The notes under the pieces: generated by a model
What the model was told of the DNA's origin: nothing
What the model saw: the letters and a program-made list of their open reading frames with translations, nothing else
Database searches by the model: none
Source of the DNA: Candidatus Gastranaerophilales bacterium
Lineage (GTDB): Bacteria > Cyanobacteriota > Vampirovibrionia > Gastranaerophilales > Gastranaerophilaceae
NCBI GenBank assembly: GCA_947624685.1
Contig: CANQLJ010000008.1
Coordinates: 1-49,825 of the forward strand
Length of the DNA: 49,825 nucleotides
Direction of reading: 5' to 3'
Part shown: one piece after another, positions 1 to 8,519 of the stretch
Layout of the letters: each line of letters opens with the position of its first letter
Position numbering within the stretch: position 1 is the first letter of the stretch
Position numbers and translations under genes: made by a program

Positions 1-97
1 CTTGCTTGAAAATCACGACTAACGTCGGATTTTCTACGCAATCTGCGCATACTTCATCCCTAATGCTCGCTATTGCTCGCAAAGGGCTGAAGCAACC
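1..97. repeat. Dispersed repeat, left-edge fragment
   Basis: These 97 bases match 49403-49499 with only two differences (positions 15 and 80). No credible reading frame is present. The copy is cut by the window edge. The right edge ends in another part of the same element, so the contig was probably broken at copies of this repeat. Confidence 0.85.
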
Positions 98-102
98 TTT
101 GC

Positions 103-151
103 GGAAATCATCATTCGCCAAGCCAAGTCTGGCTAGGCTCATTTGATTTCC
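103..151. repeat. Imperfect palindrome next to the GH13 gene stop
   Basis: The arms GGAAATCA (103-110) and TGATTTCC (144-151) are perfectly complementary, and shorter internal complementarity (AGCCA / TGGCT) lies between them. It sits just beyond the stop codon of the minus-strand glycosidase gene and could act as its transcript end, but there is no clear U-tract. It may instead belong to the repeat at 1-97. Confidence 0.4.
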
Positions 152-156
152 GTTAT

Positions 157-2481
157 TTACACCATCTTGTACACTTTGAACTCTCCGGGGCGGAGTTCTT
201 TGAAAATTATTTCATTTTTAATCTCATTTTCAAGCAATTTTTCAACAAAAAGGCATTTGCCAAATTCGTCAAGCTCGAAATCGAAATAGGAGATTAATCT
301 TTTATCGGGCTTTAATTTGACGATATTATCCTTAATTACTTGTCCTCTAATATTTCTTTTTTCCAAATGCCCCTGTTCGTCTTGAATATCCTTGATTTCA
401 TTTGGCGAAAAGTAGTTTGCAACAACAAGATAGGTCGATTGAATATCTTTTTTCGTTCTGATTTTATCATCGGGGACTATTTCCCAACAAACAAAACCAT
501 TTGCACCTTGGGTATGTAAAACCGCCTTTCCTTGGTTAATTAGGGCATCATGCTGCGCGAAATAATTAATTGCGTGGAATTTTTCAAAGAAATCCCAATC
601 AAAATTTCTCACCATCGAAGTTTCTTTTGATATAACCCTTTCGATTCCGACTTTCGTGAAGCTTTCATCGCCATCCACAAACATCGAAGGTCTTTGGGCA
701 AATTTTCCCCCGGGAAGAAATTTCATCTTGAACCACTTAAATAATGCACCTTGGAACCCTAACTGTCCCGGGTATTGGTTGATTTCTCTAAATTCTCCGT
801 CTTGATTATTATATGTTTTTAAAATTGACAGAGGATTAATTTTTGCGTTTCTTTGGTTATAGGTTGATAATCTAAGATTATCGTTAATTATTTGCTCAGG
901 CGTCTTTGAGCCTTGAGAAACAATATCATCTCCCCAAAGAAGGTCAAATTTCATATCTTTATGATATTCCTTCAAATACCCGTCCCAAAGCATATATTCA
1001 GCCAATGTCGCAAAATAGGGAATCTTCTTTTTAAATGTTGAATTGACCTTAGCCAGAACCTTAGAAGGGATTCTGTAGCTAATCGGCTGGCCTTTTTTGT
1101 TTTGAGAAAATTCATCAACGATATGATCGATATGATCCACTCTAAAACCATCGAAATTATACTCTTTTTGCAAACTTTCAAGATAATCAACATAAAAATC
1201 GATAACTTCTTCATTATATTTATTTGTTTCAAAATGATAGAAGAAAAAAGGCGTTTGACAGTCTAAATTTGCAAATTGAGAAACATTTTCGCTTTTGTAA
1301 TTAAAGTGTTTAAATATCGGGAATTGTTTTCCTTTGCTCATTCTGTCAAAAACGGCAACCCCTGCCGAACACCATGCACCCCCGGGCATTGTCCAAAGAC
1401 CCTGTTTGATTAATTCTTTTGTAATTTCATCTTGAAAAGCAATGTCAAGTTCAGTTTTAGGGTGTTTTTTATTAACTTTATTTATTATCTCTTGAACTCT
1501 TTTTTGAAGCTCTTGCTGCTTTTGAGAGAAGCTCATTTTATATGAAATTAAAATTTTATATTCTTCAATTTCGTTTTCAATTTCATCCGCTATTTCTTGT
1601 TGGATTGTGTTATATTTTTTGTAATTTCCTTTAAGGTTTTCGATATAGAGCTTTTGCGTTTCTAAGACGTCATTATCTTCATATCTTCTTTTGTGGATTA
1701 TTGAAGCGCACATCGCGTTTAAATAGCCCGTGATACTTGTTATAAGTTCATTAACGTCAACCCATCTTGCCGCATAAGGATTTAATAAGATGACTTTGGA
1801 AAATCTTGCGCTTTGAGGCAAAATGTCATATATAACAGGGTGTCCCGCCAGTTGAGCAAGCTCGATAAAGAGTTTAACCTGATCTTCTTTATCAAGTCCT
1901 AAAAATTTTATTAAATTGTCGTCTTGAAGTTTGGATGAGACAAAACTGTCTTTTGGCAAATACGCGCAATCAAATTCCCTTGTTGTAAAAGGGATTAGAT
2001 ATAGAGTTGCGGGCATTATGTCAAATTTTTCGTTACCAATATCAAGCGTAATTAAACATTTCACCCAATCCAAAAAATGCCCCGCGCTATCAGATGCATT
2101 CCCGTCTCCAAGAGCACTTAGACAAAGAAGCTTTATGTTGTGGCCTTCTTTTTTAAACCAATTGGAATTTTTGATGTTTTTGCGGTATAAAGCGCTCGGG
2201 TTTTTAAAATTAATAAAATTATTATTAACGAAGGTTCGAGCGTATTTTAATTTTTCAATCAAACAAAAAATAGTCTCACCCGGGGTCAATTCCTGCAAAA
2301 CCTTATATTGAGGATAAGGCAGAAAACCATATTTTTCAATTGTTCCCGATAAATAATTTTTTCTTTCGTTATCTATATCGTCAACTCTATATATTTGAGC
2401 GATTTTTGCAATTATTATATCTAAATCTTTGGCGCAAAAGTTTGCGTGTTCATTATTTTTCTTGCTCAATAAATTTAACAT
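157..2481 (-). CDS. GH13 (alpha-amylase family) glycosidase-like protein
   Basis: A 774-residue cytoplasmic protein with no signal peptide. The GH13 barrel motifs are recognisable in order. Asp219 lies in region I (VIYDILPQSARF). Region II is GFRVDHIDH, with Asp449 as predicted nucleophile. Region III is LAEYM, with Glu495 as predicted acid/base. Region IV is AQHD, with His644 and Asp645. About 75 residues rich in Glu and Lys (around 270-345), probably coiled coil, are inserted between regions I and II. The expected role is hydrolysis or transfer of alpha-glucosidic bonds, for example in glycogen or maltodextrin use; the substrate cannot be read from the sequence. The ATG has a GAGG ribosome site about 8 bases upstream. 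The gene is monocistronic here. Confidence 0.8.
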   Translation of the reverse strand: MLNLLSKKNNEHANFCAKDLDIIIAKIAQIYRVDDIDNERKNYLSGTIEKYGFLPYPQYKVLQELTPGETIFCLIEKLKYARTFVNNNFINFKNPSALYRKNIKNSNWFKKEGHNIKLLCLSALGDGNASDSAGHFLDWVKCLITLDIGNEKFDIMPATLYLIPFTTREFDCAYLPKDSFVSSKLQDDNLIKFLGLDKEDQVKLFIELAQLAGHPVIYDILPQSARFSKVILLNPYAARWVDVNELITSITGYLNAMCASIIHKRRYEDNDVLETQKLYIENLKGNYKKYNTIQQEIADEIENEIEEYKILISYKMSFSQKQQELQKRVQEIINKVNKKHPKTELDIAFQDEITKELIKQGLWTMPGGAWCSAGVAVFDRMSKGKQFPIFKHFNYKSENVSQFANLDCQTPFFFYHFETNKYNEEVIDFYVDYLESLQKEYNFDGFRVDHIDHIVDEFSQNKKGQPISYRIPSKVLAKVNSTFKKKIPYFATLAEYMLWDGYLKEYHKDMKFDLLWGDDIVSQGSKTPEQIINDNLRLSTYNQRNAKINPLSILKTYNNQDGEFREINQYPGQLGFQGALFKWFKMKFLPGGKFAQRPSMFVDGDESFTKVGIERVISKETSMVRNFDWDFFEKFHAINYFAQHDALINQGKAVLHTQGANGFVCWEIVPDDKIRTKKDIQSTYLVVANYFSPNEIKDIQDEQGHLEKRNIRGQVIKDNIVKLKPDKRLISYFDFELDEFGKCLFVEKLLENEIKNEIIFKELRPGEFKVYKMV

Positions 2482-2617
2482 TAAAAATACCTCTATCCTT
2501 CTTAGATAATTCTATCAAAAAAATAATTTATTTTATAAATTGATACAATATTTTACACTTTTTTGCTTGCCCAAAATATCCTGCTTGATAAAAAAGAAAA
2601 AAGTTAAATTTTTGTGC

Positions 2618-2623
2618 TATAAT
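2618..2623 (+). promoter_or_regulatory. Extended -10 promoter element
   Basis: TATAAT preceded by TG one base upstream (TGCTATAAT), an extended -10 element, about 107 bases before the ATG at 2731. No well-placed -35 hexamer is seen, which fits an extended -10 promoter. Confidence 0.45.
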
Positions 2624-2730
2624 CGAAAAAAAGAATTGTAAAATTTTGTTAAAATACTAAAGTGAAAAATGTTTTTAAGCGCAAAAAATATCCTTGAGCG
2701 GTTTTATGATATTTGAAAGGTGGTTTAAAA

Positions 2731-3447
2731 ATGATACCTCAATTGAAATTTTCTAATAGTAATGTTAGTTTTAAAGCTTCAAATGATTCAATTTTATCAA
2801 GCATAAACGCCAATTTCATTAATTCGCAAATGCAAAAAAATACAAGCAATGTTTCTTCTGCCCCAAAAGCTTCTCAACAAGCTTATCAAACCCATGAGAC
2901 TTTTACATCACAAAATGTATCTCAACCAACAGCATCTCAACCGACGGCAGATGTGCAAAATGAACCAGAAATAAAAAATACTAAATCGTTTTTTCTAAAA
3001 GCCAAAAAAAGTGTCACAAATGTGATTAAAGGCGCTAATAACGTCACAAGTATTTCAAAAGGCGCAATCCAAGGAACCTTAGAAGGTGCGGTATTAGCTT
3101 CAATCATCGCAGTTGTTTCAAAAAATTACATTAAAGGCAACGGCAAAATCCTTGAAACCTTAAAAGCCTTTGGTGAAGATATTAAAACCATGTTTAAAGC
3201 AATTCCCGGAGCTATTAAAAAAGCTTATGTAAATTCGCCAAAAGACAATCTTTCAGATATATTTAAAAGCGCAAAAAGTGCTCCCAGGAAAATATATAAC
3301 GCAGCAAAAGCCCATAAAAAAATTGCCGCAGTTGCATCGGGCGTTATGGCTTTGATGATTGCATTTAGAACAATTCAAGGCAAAATGCACGCAAACAAAA
3401 GAAATGCCGAAATCGACCACAACACTAATCAAGGGCACGTTAAATAA
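2731..3447 (+). CDS. Lineage-type protein with N-terminal VSFKA motif and C-terminal membrane segments
   Basis: The ATG at 2731 is chosen because an AAAGGTGG ribosome site lies about 6 bases upstream; an in-frame TTG at 2713 has no such site. The 238-residue product starts with a low-complexity stretch and NVSFKAS (about residues 12-18). A Ser/Gln/Thr-rich region follows, then a Gly/Ala helix (GTLEGAVLASIIAVVS) and a second hydrophobic stretch near the C-terminus (AAVASGVMALMIAF). The basic C-terminal tail suggests membrane anchoring. I recognise no enzymatic domain. The N-terminal motif recurs in at least six other proteins of this window. Confidence 0.7.
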   Translation: MIPQLKFSNSNVSFKASNDSILSSINANFINSQMQKNTSNVSSAPKASQQAYQTHETFTSQNVSQPTASQPTADVQNEPEIKNTKSFFLKAKKSVTNVIKGANNVTSISKGAIQGTLEGAVLASIIAVVSKNYIKGNGKILETLKAFGEDIKTMFKAIPGAIKKAYVNSPKDNLSDIFKSAKSAPRKIYNAAKAHKKIAAVASGVMALMIAFRTIQGKMHANKRNAEIDHNTNQGHVK

Positions 3448-3543
3448 ATTTCTTTTTTGCATAACATAAACGAAAGCTTTCAGTTAATTATAATTGGAAG
3501 CTTTTAAAATTTTCATTTCATTTTAATTTTAAGAGAAAAAAAA

Positions 3544-3551
3544 GGGGGGGG
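3544..3551. repeat. G8/C8 homopolymer next to the XRE gene stop
   Basis: Read on the minus strand, C8 followed by T8 and CT begins one base after the TAG stop of the XRE gene. The same C8-T7-C arrangement follows the kinase-like gene at 22269. Confidence 0.6.
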
Positions 3552-3552
3552 A

Positions 3553-3765
3553 CTAAAACAATTTATTTTGGACAGGTTCAGACTCTAATAAATCTTCGAT
3601 TTTGCAATTTAATACATCACAAAGCTTGTCAAAATTAAGATAAGAAGGCTGTGTTCTTCCCTTTGCCCAAGAATATATCGTCGGCTGGGGCAGATTCATA
3701 ATCTGAGCCAATTTATAGAGGCTTATGCCTTTTTTGTTTGCAAATTCTTTGATTTTTATTTTCAT
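3553..3765 (-). CDS. Cro/C1-type (XRE) helix-turn-helix regulator
   Basis: A 70-residue protein that is almost entirely one HTH domain. LYKLAQIMNLPQPTIYSWAKG (about residues 16-36) gives the two DNA-contacting helices, and a DLL motif closes the fold near residue 58. Such minimal XRE proteins are dimeric DNA-binding regulators; the target is unknown. It stands alone, convergent with the lineage-type gene to its left and divergent from the secreted TPR gene to its right, which makes that gene a possible target. Confidence 0.8.
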   Translation of the reverse strand: MKIKIKEFANKKGISLYKLAQIMNLPQPTIYSWAKGRTQPSYLNFDKLCDVLNCKIEDLLESEPVQNKLF

Positions 3766-3951
3766 ATTGTTTTAATTATATATTATTTGGTCTATTTATT
3801 CCATATTAGGGCCAATTTTTTTCAATCGTTTAGATGAATTATGAAATTTTAATTAAAGTTTATAAGAAAAGTCGCGTTATAATAATTGACATATTGACAT
3901 ATTATCGTTGAGAAACAATAATAAAATTTATAAACAGAGGAATTATATATT

Positions 3952-4770
3952 ATGAAAAAACCAATTTCATTCTTAGCCGCAACGGTTGCTGTTATCACAA
4001 TTATGGCGTCAGTGGGCGTTTTTGCTTCGCAAAATACTTACAGCATCACCCCAAAAGCTCCAAAAGTAACGGCATCATTAAAACCGATTATAGCGAAATA
4101 CAGAGGACAAAACTACATCGGCGCAATGCAAGATTTAGAAGAACTTGTCAAAAAAGAAAAAAATAACACCTATGCAAAATATTATCTTGCCCTTTGCTAT
4201 ACAAGATTAGGCTACAGAGATGAAGCAAAAATTCTCTATCATGAAATTGTTCACAAAGACGACAATTTAGCTTTGGCGCACTATTCTCAAAGAGCGCTCG
4301 ATTGTCTTGATAACCCGGATGATGAGCTATGTAAACCAAAAGAAGACATAAGCTCGGCTCCCGAAGAAAGAACCCAATCGGATGACATAACGCTTTTCTT
4401 GCGCTCAGGACAACAAATTCACCCAAGCGCAATGGATAGAATCACAAGCGAAAGAATGAAAAGAAGAATTGAACAAGAAGAATACGAAAAACAACAACAA
4501 GAAATGCAAAATGGCACAGACACTCAATTCAAGTCAGATGCGAGCGATTTAATGCCGACAAATGAAGAAATAATTTCAGCTTTAAACACACTTTCAAAAA
4601 TCGGAATCAACCCATACAACAACAGCTTTAACCCTTTAGCTCAAGCAAACCAATATAATTTCTTGGGGCTGGCTCCAATGCTTAATCAAACTCAAAACAG
4701 CGAATTTTTGAAGATGTATTTGAATTCTCAATTAATGCAGCAAAATGATTTAAGTAACTTTGGAATATAA
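3952..4770 (+). CDS. Secreted TPR-containing protein
   Basis: A 272-residue protein with a Sec signal peptide: MKK, a hydrophobic core to about residue 22, and an Ala-x-Ala-like end at VGVFAS. Residues about 45-110 resemble a TPR pair (YAKYYLALCYTRLGYRDEA and a following helix), so it is probably a periplasmic protein-binding scaffold. The C-terminal half is Gln/Asn-rich with a charged helix near residues 165-185. AGAGG about 11 bases upstream supports the start. It lies 14 bases before fliW and is likely cotranscribed with fliW, csrA and the following TPR gene, suggesting a link to flagellum or surface assembly. No specific family is recognised. Confidence 0.7.
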   Translation: MKKPISFLAATVAVITIMASVGVFASQNTYSITPKAPKVTASLKPIIAKYRGQNYIGAMQDLEELVKKEKNNTYAKYYLALCYTRLGYRDEAKILYHEIVHKDDNLALAHYSQRALDCLDNPDDELCKPKEDISSAPEERTQSDDITLFLRSGQQIHPSAMDRITSERMKRRIEQEEYEKQQQEMQNGTDTQFKSDASDLMPTNEEIISALNTLSKIGINPYNNSFNPLAQANQYNFLGLAPMLNQTQNSEFLKMYLNSQLMQQNDLSNFGI

Positions 4771-4784
4771 TTTTTGGAATTGCC

Positions 4785-5270
4785 ATGACAGAAAACATCA
4801 CTACAGTAAAAATCAATACGACAAAATTTGGCGAAGTTGAAGTTGATAAAAATTCAATCTTTGATTTCGTCTGCCCTATTATCGGCTTTAACGACCTTAA
4901 ACAATACACAATCATTGACTATAAGCCCGATTCGCCATTCAAATGGCTTCAATCCATGGAAGATATGGATTTGGCTTTTCCTGTCACATTGTGCAGCTTT
5001 TTTGGAATTGATTATCAATTCGATATACCCGACGACGAAGCCCAAAAGCTCGGAATCGAAAGTGCGGACGATGTTTTTGTTTGTAATATCGCAAACATCC
5101 CTTCGTCAAATCCGCAAGGCGCAACAATCAATATGTTAGCGCCCGTTGTAATTAATATTGTAAATAAAAAAGCAATGCAGATAATACTTCGAAATTCAAA
5201 TTTTGAAGTCCGCCACAGATTATTCGAAAAAAAGGAAGATGATTCGACCGCCAAGGAAGCAGGTAAATAA
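4785..5270 (+). CDS. fliW: Flagellar assembly factor FliW
   Basis: The 161 residues match FliW throughout: a beta-rich start (FGEVEVDKNSIFDF), the GF motif (PIIGFNDLKQY), SPFKWLQSMEDMDLAF and a C-terminal PVVINIVNKKAMQII. In the known system, FliW binds CsrA until flagellin titrates FliW away; free CsrA then represses flagellin translation. The TAATG junction with csrA (one-base overlap) implies coupled translation and balanced amounts. The ribosome site is weak (TGGAAT), so translation may depend on the upstream TPR gene. This is indirect evidence for flagella; no structural flagellar gene is in the window. Confidence 0.93.
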   Translation: MTENITTVKINTTKFGEVEVDKNSIFDFVCPIIGFNDLKQYTIIDYKPDSPFKWLQSMEDMDLAFPVTLCSFFGIDYQFDIPDDEAQKLGIESADDVFVCNIANIPSSNPQGATINMLAPVVINIVNKKAMQIILRNSNFEVRHRLFEKKEDDSTAKEAGK

Positions 5271-5551
5271 TGCTTATACTTAGTCGCAAAGTGAATCAAA
5301 AACTCATCATTAACGATAACATCGAAATCGTGATTCTGGAAAGCTATAAAAACACGGTTAAAATCGGCGTGAATGCTCCAAATGACGTTCAAATCTACAG
5401 AGAAGAAATTTATAACGAAATCAAAAAATCTAATACACAAGCACACAACTTTGACATTGATTCGATTGATAATATTAAACCCAAGCAATCAGACAGCAGC
5501 GTTAAATTTGACCTAATTAAGAAAATCCAAAAAAATGACTTGCCAAATTAA
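5270..5551 (+). CDS. csrA: Carbon storage regulator CsrA (RsmA)
   Basis: The start is canonical CsrA: MLILSRKVNQKLIINDNIEI, then VKIGVNAPNDVQIYREEIY, giving the five-stranded dimer that binds GGA motifs in mRNA leaders. Basic and RNA-contact residues of the family (Arg6 region, and R-E-E-I-Y near residue 44) are present. At 93 residues it is longer than the usual 60-75; the extra C-terminal part is polar and ends DLIKKIQKNDLPN. It overlaps fliW by one base and the next TPR gene by 17 bases, so all are one translationally coupled operon. Confidence 0.95.
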   Translation: MLILSRKVNQKLIINDNIEIVILESYKNTVKIGVNAPNDVQIYREEIYNEIKKSNTQAHNFDIDSIDNIKPKQSDSSVKFDLIKKIQKNDLPN

Positions 5552-6149
5552 TGAGGCTAAAAATTATTTCTATCAAAAAGAATATAAAAAAGCCTTTAAG
5601 ATTTTCATTAAACTGAAAGATTATTACAGCGCGGGGCTTTGCTGCCTTTTGAGCAAAAAAAGAAAGTTTGCCAAAATCTGCTGGCAAAAAAATCATCTCA
5701 CTTCTCCCGCAAGCGAATGGGGATTGGGGGTTTTGGATATGATTGATTTAAAATATCCCAAAAAAATGCCTTCATTTTTTCAAACCCGCGCCCAGCTTGA
5801 AATATACCTTAATTTATTTATTGAAAATCATCTTATAGAATGGGCGCAAAACCTCATATCAAATGACGACATTTTATACCATTGCAACCCGGAAAGCTAT
5901 AAATTCATCGCCCGCGCGCTTTTTTCAAACGGGTATTTTGATTTAGCCATAAGCTATTGTAAAAAAACTCTGAGGCTCTATTATTGCGATCCCGAGGCGT
6001 TTTTGATTTTGTCGCAGTGTTATTATTTAAAAAATGACTTGATTGAAGCTTATGATGCGATTAAAAAAGTTTTAAACATGGTCTCAAACTATTTTCCCGC
6101 AATTGTTTTCAAAAATATCTTAGAAGAAGAAATGAAGAAAGAAAAATAG
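5535..6149 (+). CDS. TPR-like protein in the fliW-csrA operon
   Basis: A 204-residue protein without signal peptide that starts inside the 3' end of csrA (17-base overlap). Helical hairpins with TPR spacing are visible at residues about 2-35 (INEAKNYFYQKEYKKAFKIF) and 125-190 (YKFIARALFSNGYFDLAISY and FLILSQCYYLKNDLIEAYDA). The middle carries a KKRKFAKICW segment. It is likely a cytoplasmic scaffold acting with FliW/CsrA, an inference from gene position only. I do not recognise a named family. Confidence 0.72.
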   Translation: MTCQINEAKNYFYQKEYKKAFKIFIKLKDYYSAGLCCLLSKKRKFAKICWQKNHLTSPASEWGLGVLDMIDLKYPKKMPSFFQTRAQLEIYLNLFIENHLIEWAQNLISNDDILYHCNPESYKFIARALFSNGYFDLAISYCKKTLRLYYCDPEAFLILSQCYYLKNDLIEAYDAIKKVLNMVSNYFPAIVFKNILEEEMKKEK

Positions 6150-6161
6150 TTTTTTTAAAAT

Positions 6162-6208
6162 ATCAAAAAACGCGCTTTTGTTTTGCAATCTAAAAACGCG
6201 TTTTTGAT
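6162..6208. terminator. Bidirectional terminator between the csrA operon and pnp
   Basis: The arms ATCAAAAAACGCG (6162-6174) and CGCGTTTTTGAT (6197-6208) pair with one bulged A and have A- and T-rich flanks on both sides. It sits between two convergent genes. Confidence 0.75.
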
Positions 6209-6231
6209 AAGTTATAAATTTATATTTAAAA

Positions 6232-8373
6232 TCAGAATCCGGCTTTTGCCTTGTCTTCGTCGCTCACGCCTTTAATTGTGAGGTTGACTCTGCCTTTATC
6301 GTCGATTTTTTGGACTTTGACGATGACTTCTTGGCCGATAGTGAGGTGCGGTTCAATTGTGTCAATTCTTTCGTTACAGATTTGTGAAATATGAACCATA
6401 CCGTCTTTTCCGGGAGCTAATTCAACAAAAGCTCCGATTGGAATAATTCTTACAACCTTGCCGCGGCAAACCATGCCGACTTCCGCTTTAAATGTAAGGT
6501 CTTTTATCATTTTCTTAGCAAGTTCTGCGCCTTCTTTATCGTTTGATGTAATTGTAACTTTACCATCGTCTTGAATGTCGATTTCAGCGCCTGTAGCGTC
6601 AATTATTCCTCGAATTGTCTTTCCGCCCGGCCCGATTACCGTTCCAATATCTTCAACAGGTATTGTCATTGACATTAATCTTGGAGCATTCGGTGAAATA
6701 TCAGCTCGCGGTGCGGATATTACTTCTCTCATACAATTCATTATATGTAATCTGCCTTCTTTAGCTTGTGCTAAAGCGCGTCTTAGTGTCGGGTTTGAAA
6801 TACCCTTGATTTTCATATCCATTTGAAGGGCAGTTATACCTTCTTCATTACCCGTTACTTTAAAATCCATATCGCCCAAGAAATCTTCAATTCCTTGAAT
6901 ATCGGTTAGTACGATGTCGCCATCTTCTTCATGGATTAGACCCATAGCGACACCCCCTATCATACATTTAACGGGGACTCCGGCATCCATTAAGGCCATT
7001 GAACTTGCGCAAGTTGAACCCATAGAGGTTGATCCGTTGGATTCAAGTACGTCTGAAGTTACTCTAATTGTATAAGGAAAATCTTCATGTGAGGGTAATG
7101 CCGGAACATTAGCTCTTTCCGCTAAATTCCCGTGGCCCACTTCACGTCTGCCCGGCCCTCTTAGGGGTTTAACTTCGCCAACGGAGAACCCCGGGAAGAT
7201 GTATTTATGCATATAGTCTTTGTTTCGAATCGGGTCGACGCCATCTAATTCTTGCGCCATGCCGGGGCCGGCCAGAGTTGCAACAGAGAGGATTTGAGTT
7301 TGACCTCTTGTAAATACCGCGCTTCCGTGGACTCCCGGGAGTACGCCAACTTCGCACCAGATGGGGCGGACTTCTGTTGTTTTTCTGCCGTCGGCTCTAA
7401 CACCTTCGTTTTTAATCATTGCACGCATGATTTTCTTTTCGAGGTACTTAAATTCTTCCGCAACAAAATCAATTCCCGTTTCTTCAATCATCTTAGCTAT
7501 CGGATGTTCTTCTCCCAGTGCTTCAATTTTTTCTTTAACAACTTCTTTGATTTTATCTAATTTTTCACTTCTTTCATCTCTGTCTGTCGTGTGATAAGCG
7601 TCAACCACAGCATTATACGCCGTTTCTTTGATGATTGAAGCAAGTTCAGTTGTATCATAAGGATTTACAAATTCTTCTTTTTTAACACCGCATTCATTTG
7701 CAAAAGCAATTTGAGCATCGCATTGAGCTGCAATTTCTCTTTGCGCAAATTCAACAGCTGCCATAATATCGTCTTCCGTTACAAATTTACAGCCCGCTTC
7801 AACCATAATAACGGACTCTTTAGTACCCGCGATAACGATATTCATATCGGATTTTTCGTCTTGGGAGTGCGTCGGGTTAGCGATAAATTGACCGTCGATT
7901 CTTCCAACTCTAACAGCTCCGACAGGGCCTTCAAAAGGAGCGCCCGAGAGCATAAGAGCGGTTGAAGCACCTATGATTGATAAAATATCGGGTTGTTCTT
8001 CCTGGTCATAAGCGAACAATTGCGAAACGATTTGAACGTCGTTTCTGTATCCTTTAGGCCACAAGGGTCTTATGGGTCTATCTATTAATCTTGAAATTAA
8101 AATTGCTTTTTCCGATGCTTTGCCTTCGGTTCTTGTATAGCCGCCCGGGATTTTACCGATTGCAGACATTCTTTCTTCATAGTCAATTAACAGAGGGAAA
8201 AAGTCTATTCCCACTCTGGGCTCTTTTGAAACAGTTGCGTGCACAAAAAGCATTGTCCCGCCGCATTTAACAGTCACCGAAGCGGTCGCTTGCTTTGCAT
8301 ACTTTCCTGTTTCAACTTCCACGGTTTTCCCACCAACCGTCAAAACCATTTTTTTACTTTCAGGTTTGTTCAT
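6232..8373 (-). CDS. pnp: Polyribonucleotide nucleotidyltransferase (PNPase)
   Basis: A 713-residue phosphorolytic 3'-5' exoribonuclease of the RNA degradosome. Two RNase PH-like halves are visible. The first contains FFPLLIDYEERMSAIGKIPG; the second contains GRREVGHGNLAERA and SDVLESNGSTSMGSTCASSM. The helical linker separates them, followed by a KH domain (IGPGGK at residues 580-585) and a C-terminal S1 domain (about 632-703, GAFVELAPGKDGMVHIS). Length and domain order are normal for the family. It is transcribed away from the uracil-DNA glycosylase gene and appears monocistronic; rpsO, a frequent neighbour, is not next to it. Confidence 0.97.
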   Translation of the reverse strand: MNKPESKKMVLTVGGKTVEVETGKYAKQATASVTVKCGGTMLFVHATVSKEPRVGIDFFPLLIDYEERMSAIGKIPGGYTRTEGKASEKAILISRLIDRPIRPLWPKGYRNDVQIVSQLFAYDQEEQPDILSIIGASTALMLSGAPFEGPVGAVRVGRIDGQFIANPTHSQDEKSDMNIVIAGTKESVIMVEAGCKFVTEDDIMAAVEFAQREIAAQCDAQIAFANECGVKKEEFVNPYDTTELASIIKETAYNAVVDAYHTTDRDERSEKLDKIKEVVKEKIEALGEEHPIAKMIEETGIDFVAEEFKYLEKKIMRAMIKNEGVRADGRKTTEVRPIWCEVGVLPGVHGSAVFTRGQTQILSVATLAGPGMAQELDGVDPIRNKDYMHKYIFPGFSVGEVKPLRGPGRREVGHGNLAERANVPALPSHEDFPYTIRVTSDVLESNGSTSMGSTCASSMALMDAGVPVKCMIGGVAMGLIHEEDGDIVLTDIQGIEDFLGDMDFKVTGNEEGITALQMDMKIKGISNPTLRRALAQAKEGRLHIMNCMREVISAPRADISPNAPRLMSMTIPVEDIGTVIGPGGKTIRGIIDATGAEIDIQDDGKVTITSNDKEGAELAKKMIKDLTFKAEVGMVCRGKVVRIIPIGAFVELAPGKDGMVHISQICNERIDTIEPHLTIGQEVIVKVQKIDDKGRVNLTIKGVSDEDKAKAGF

Positions 8374-8480
8374 CTTTTTCTTCTTTCTTTTTTACGTCTT
8401 TTTTTACATAAAAATTCTATAATAAAATCGAAGCGGAATCAAACATTTATAAAGTTTTCTTTCAAAGATTAAAAGTGATA

Positions 8481-8508
8481 TTGACAACTTATCGTATTTT
8501 TTTATAAT
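8481..8508 (+). promoter_or_regulatory. Consensus sigma70 promoter giving a near-leaderless mRNA
   Basis: TTGACA (8481-8486), a 16-base spacer and TATAAT (8503-8508). The ATG of the next gene is at 8520, so the expected start site leaves a leader of only about 3-5 bases and no room for a Shine-Dalgarno sequence. Confidence 0.7.
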
Positions 8509-8519
8509 TCAGATATATT

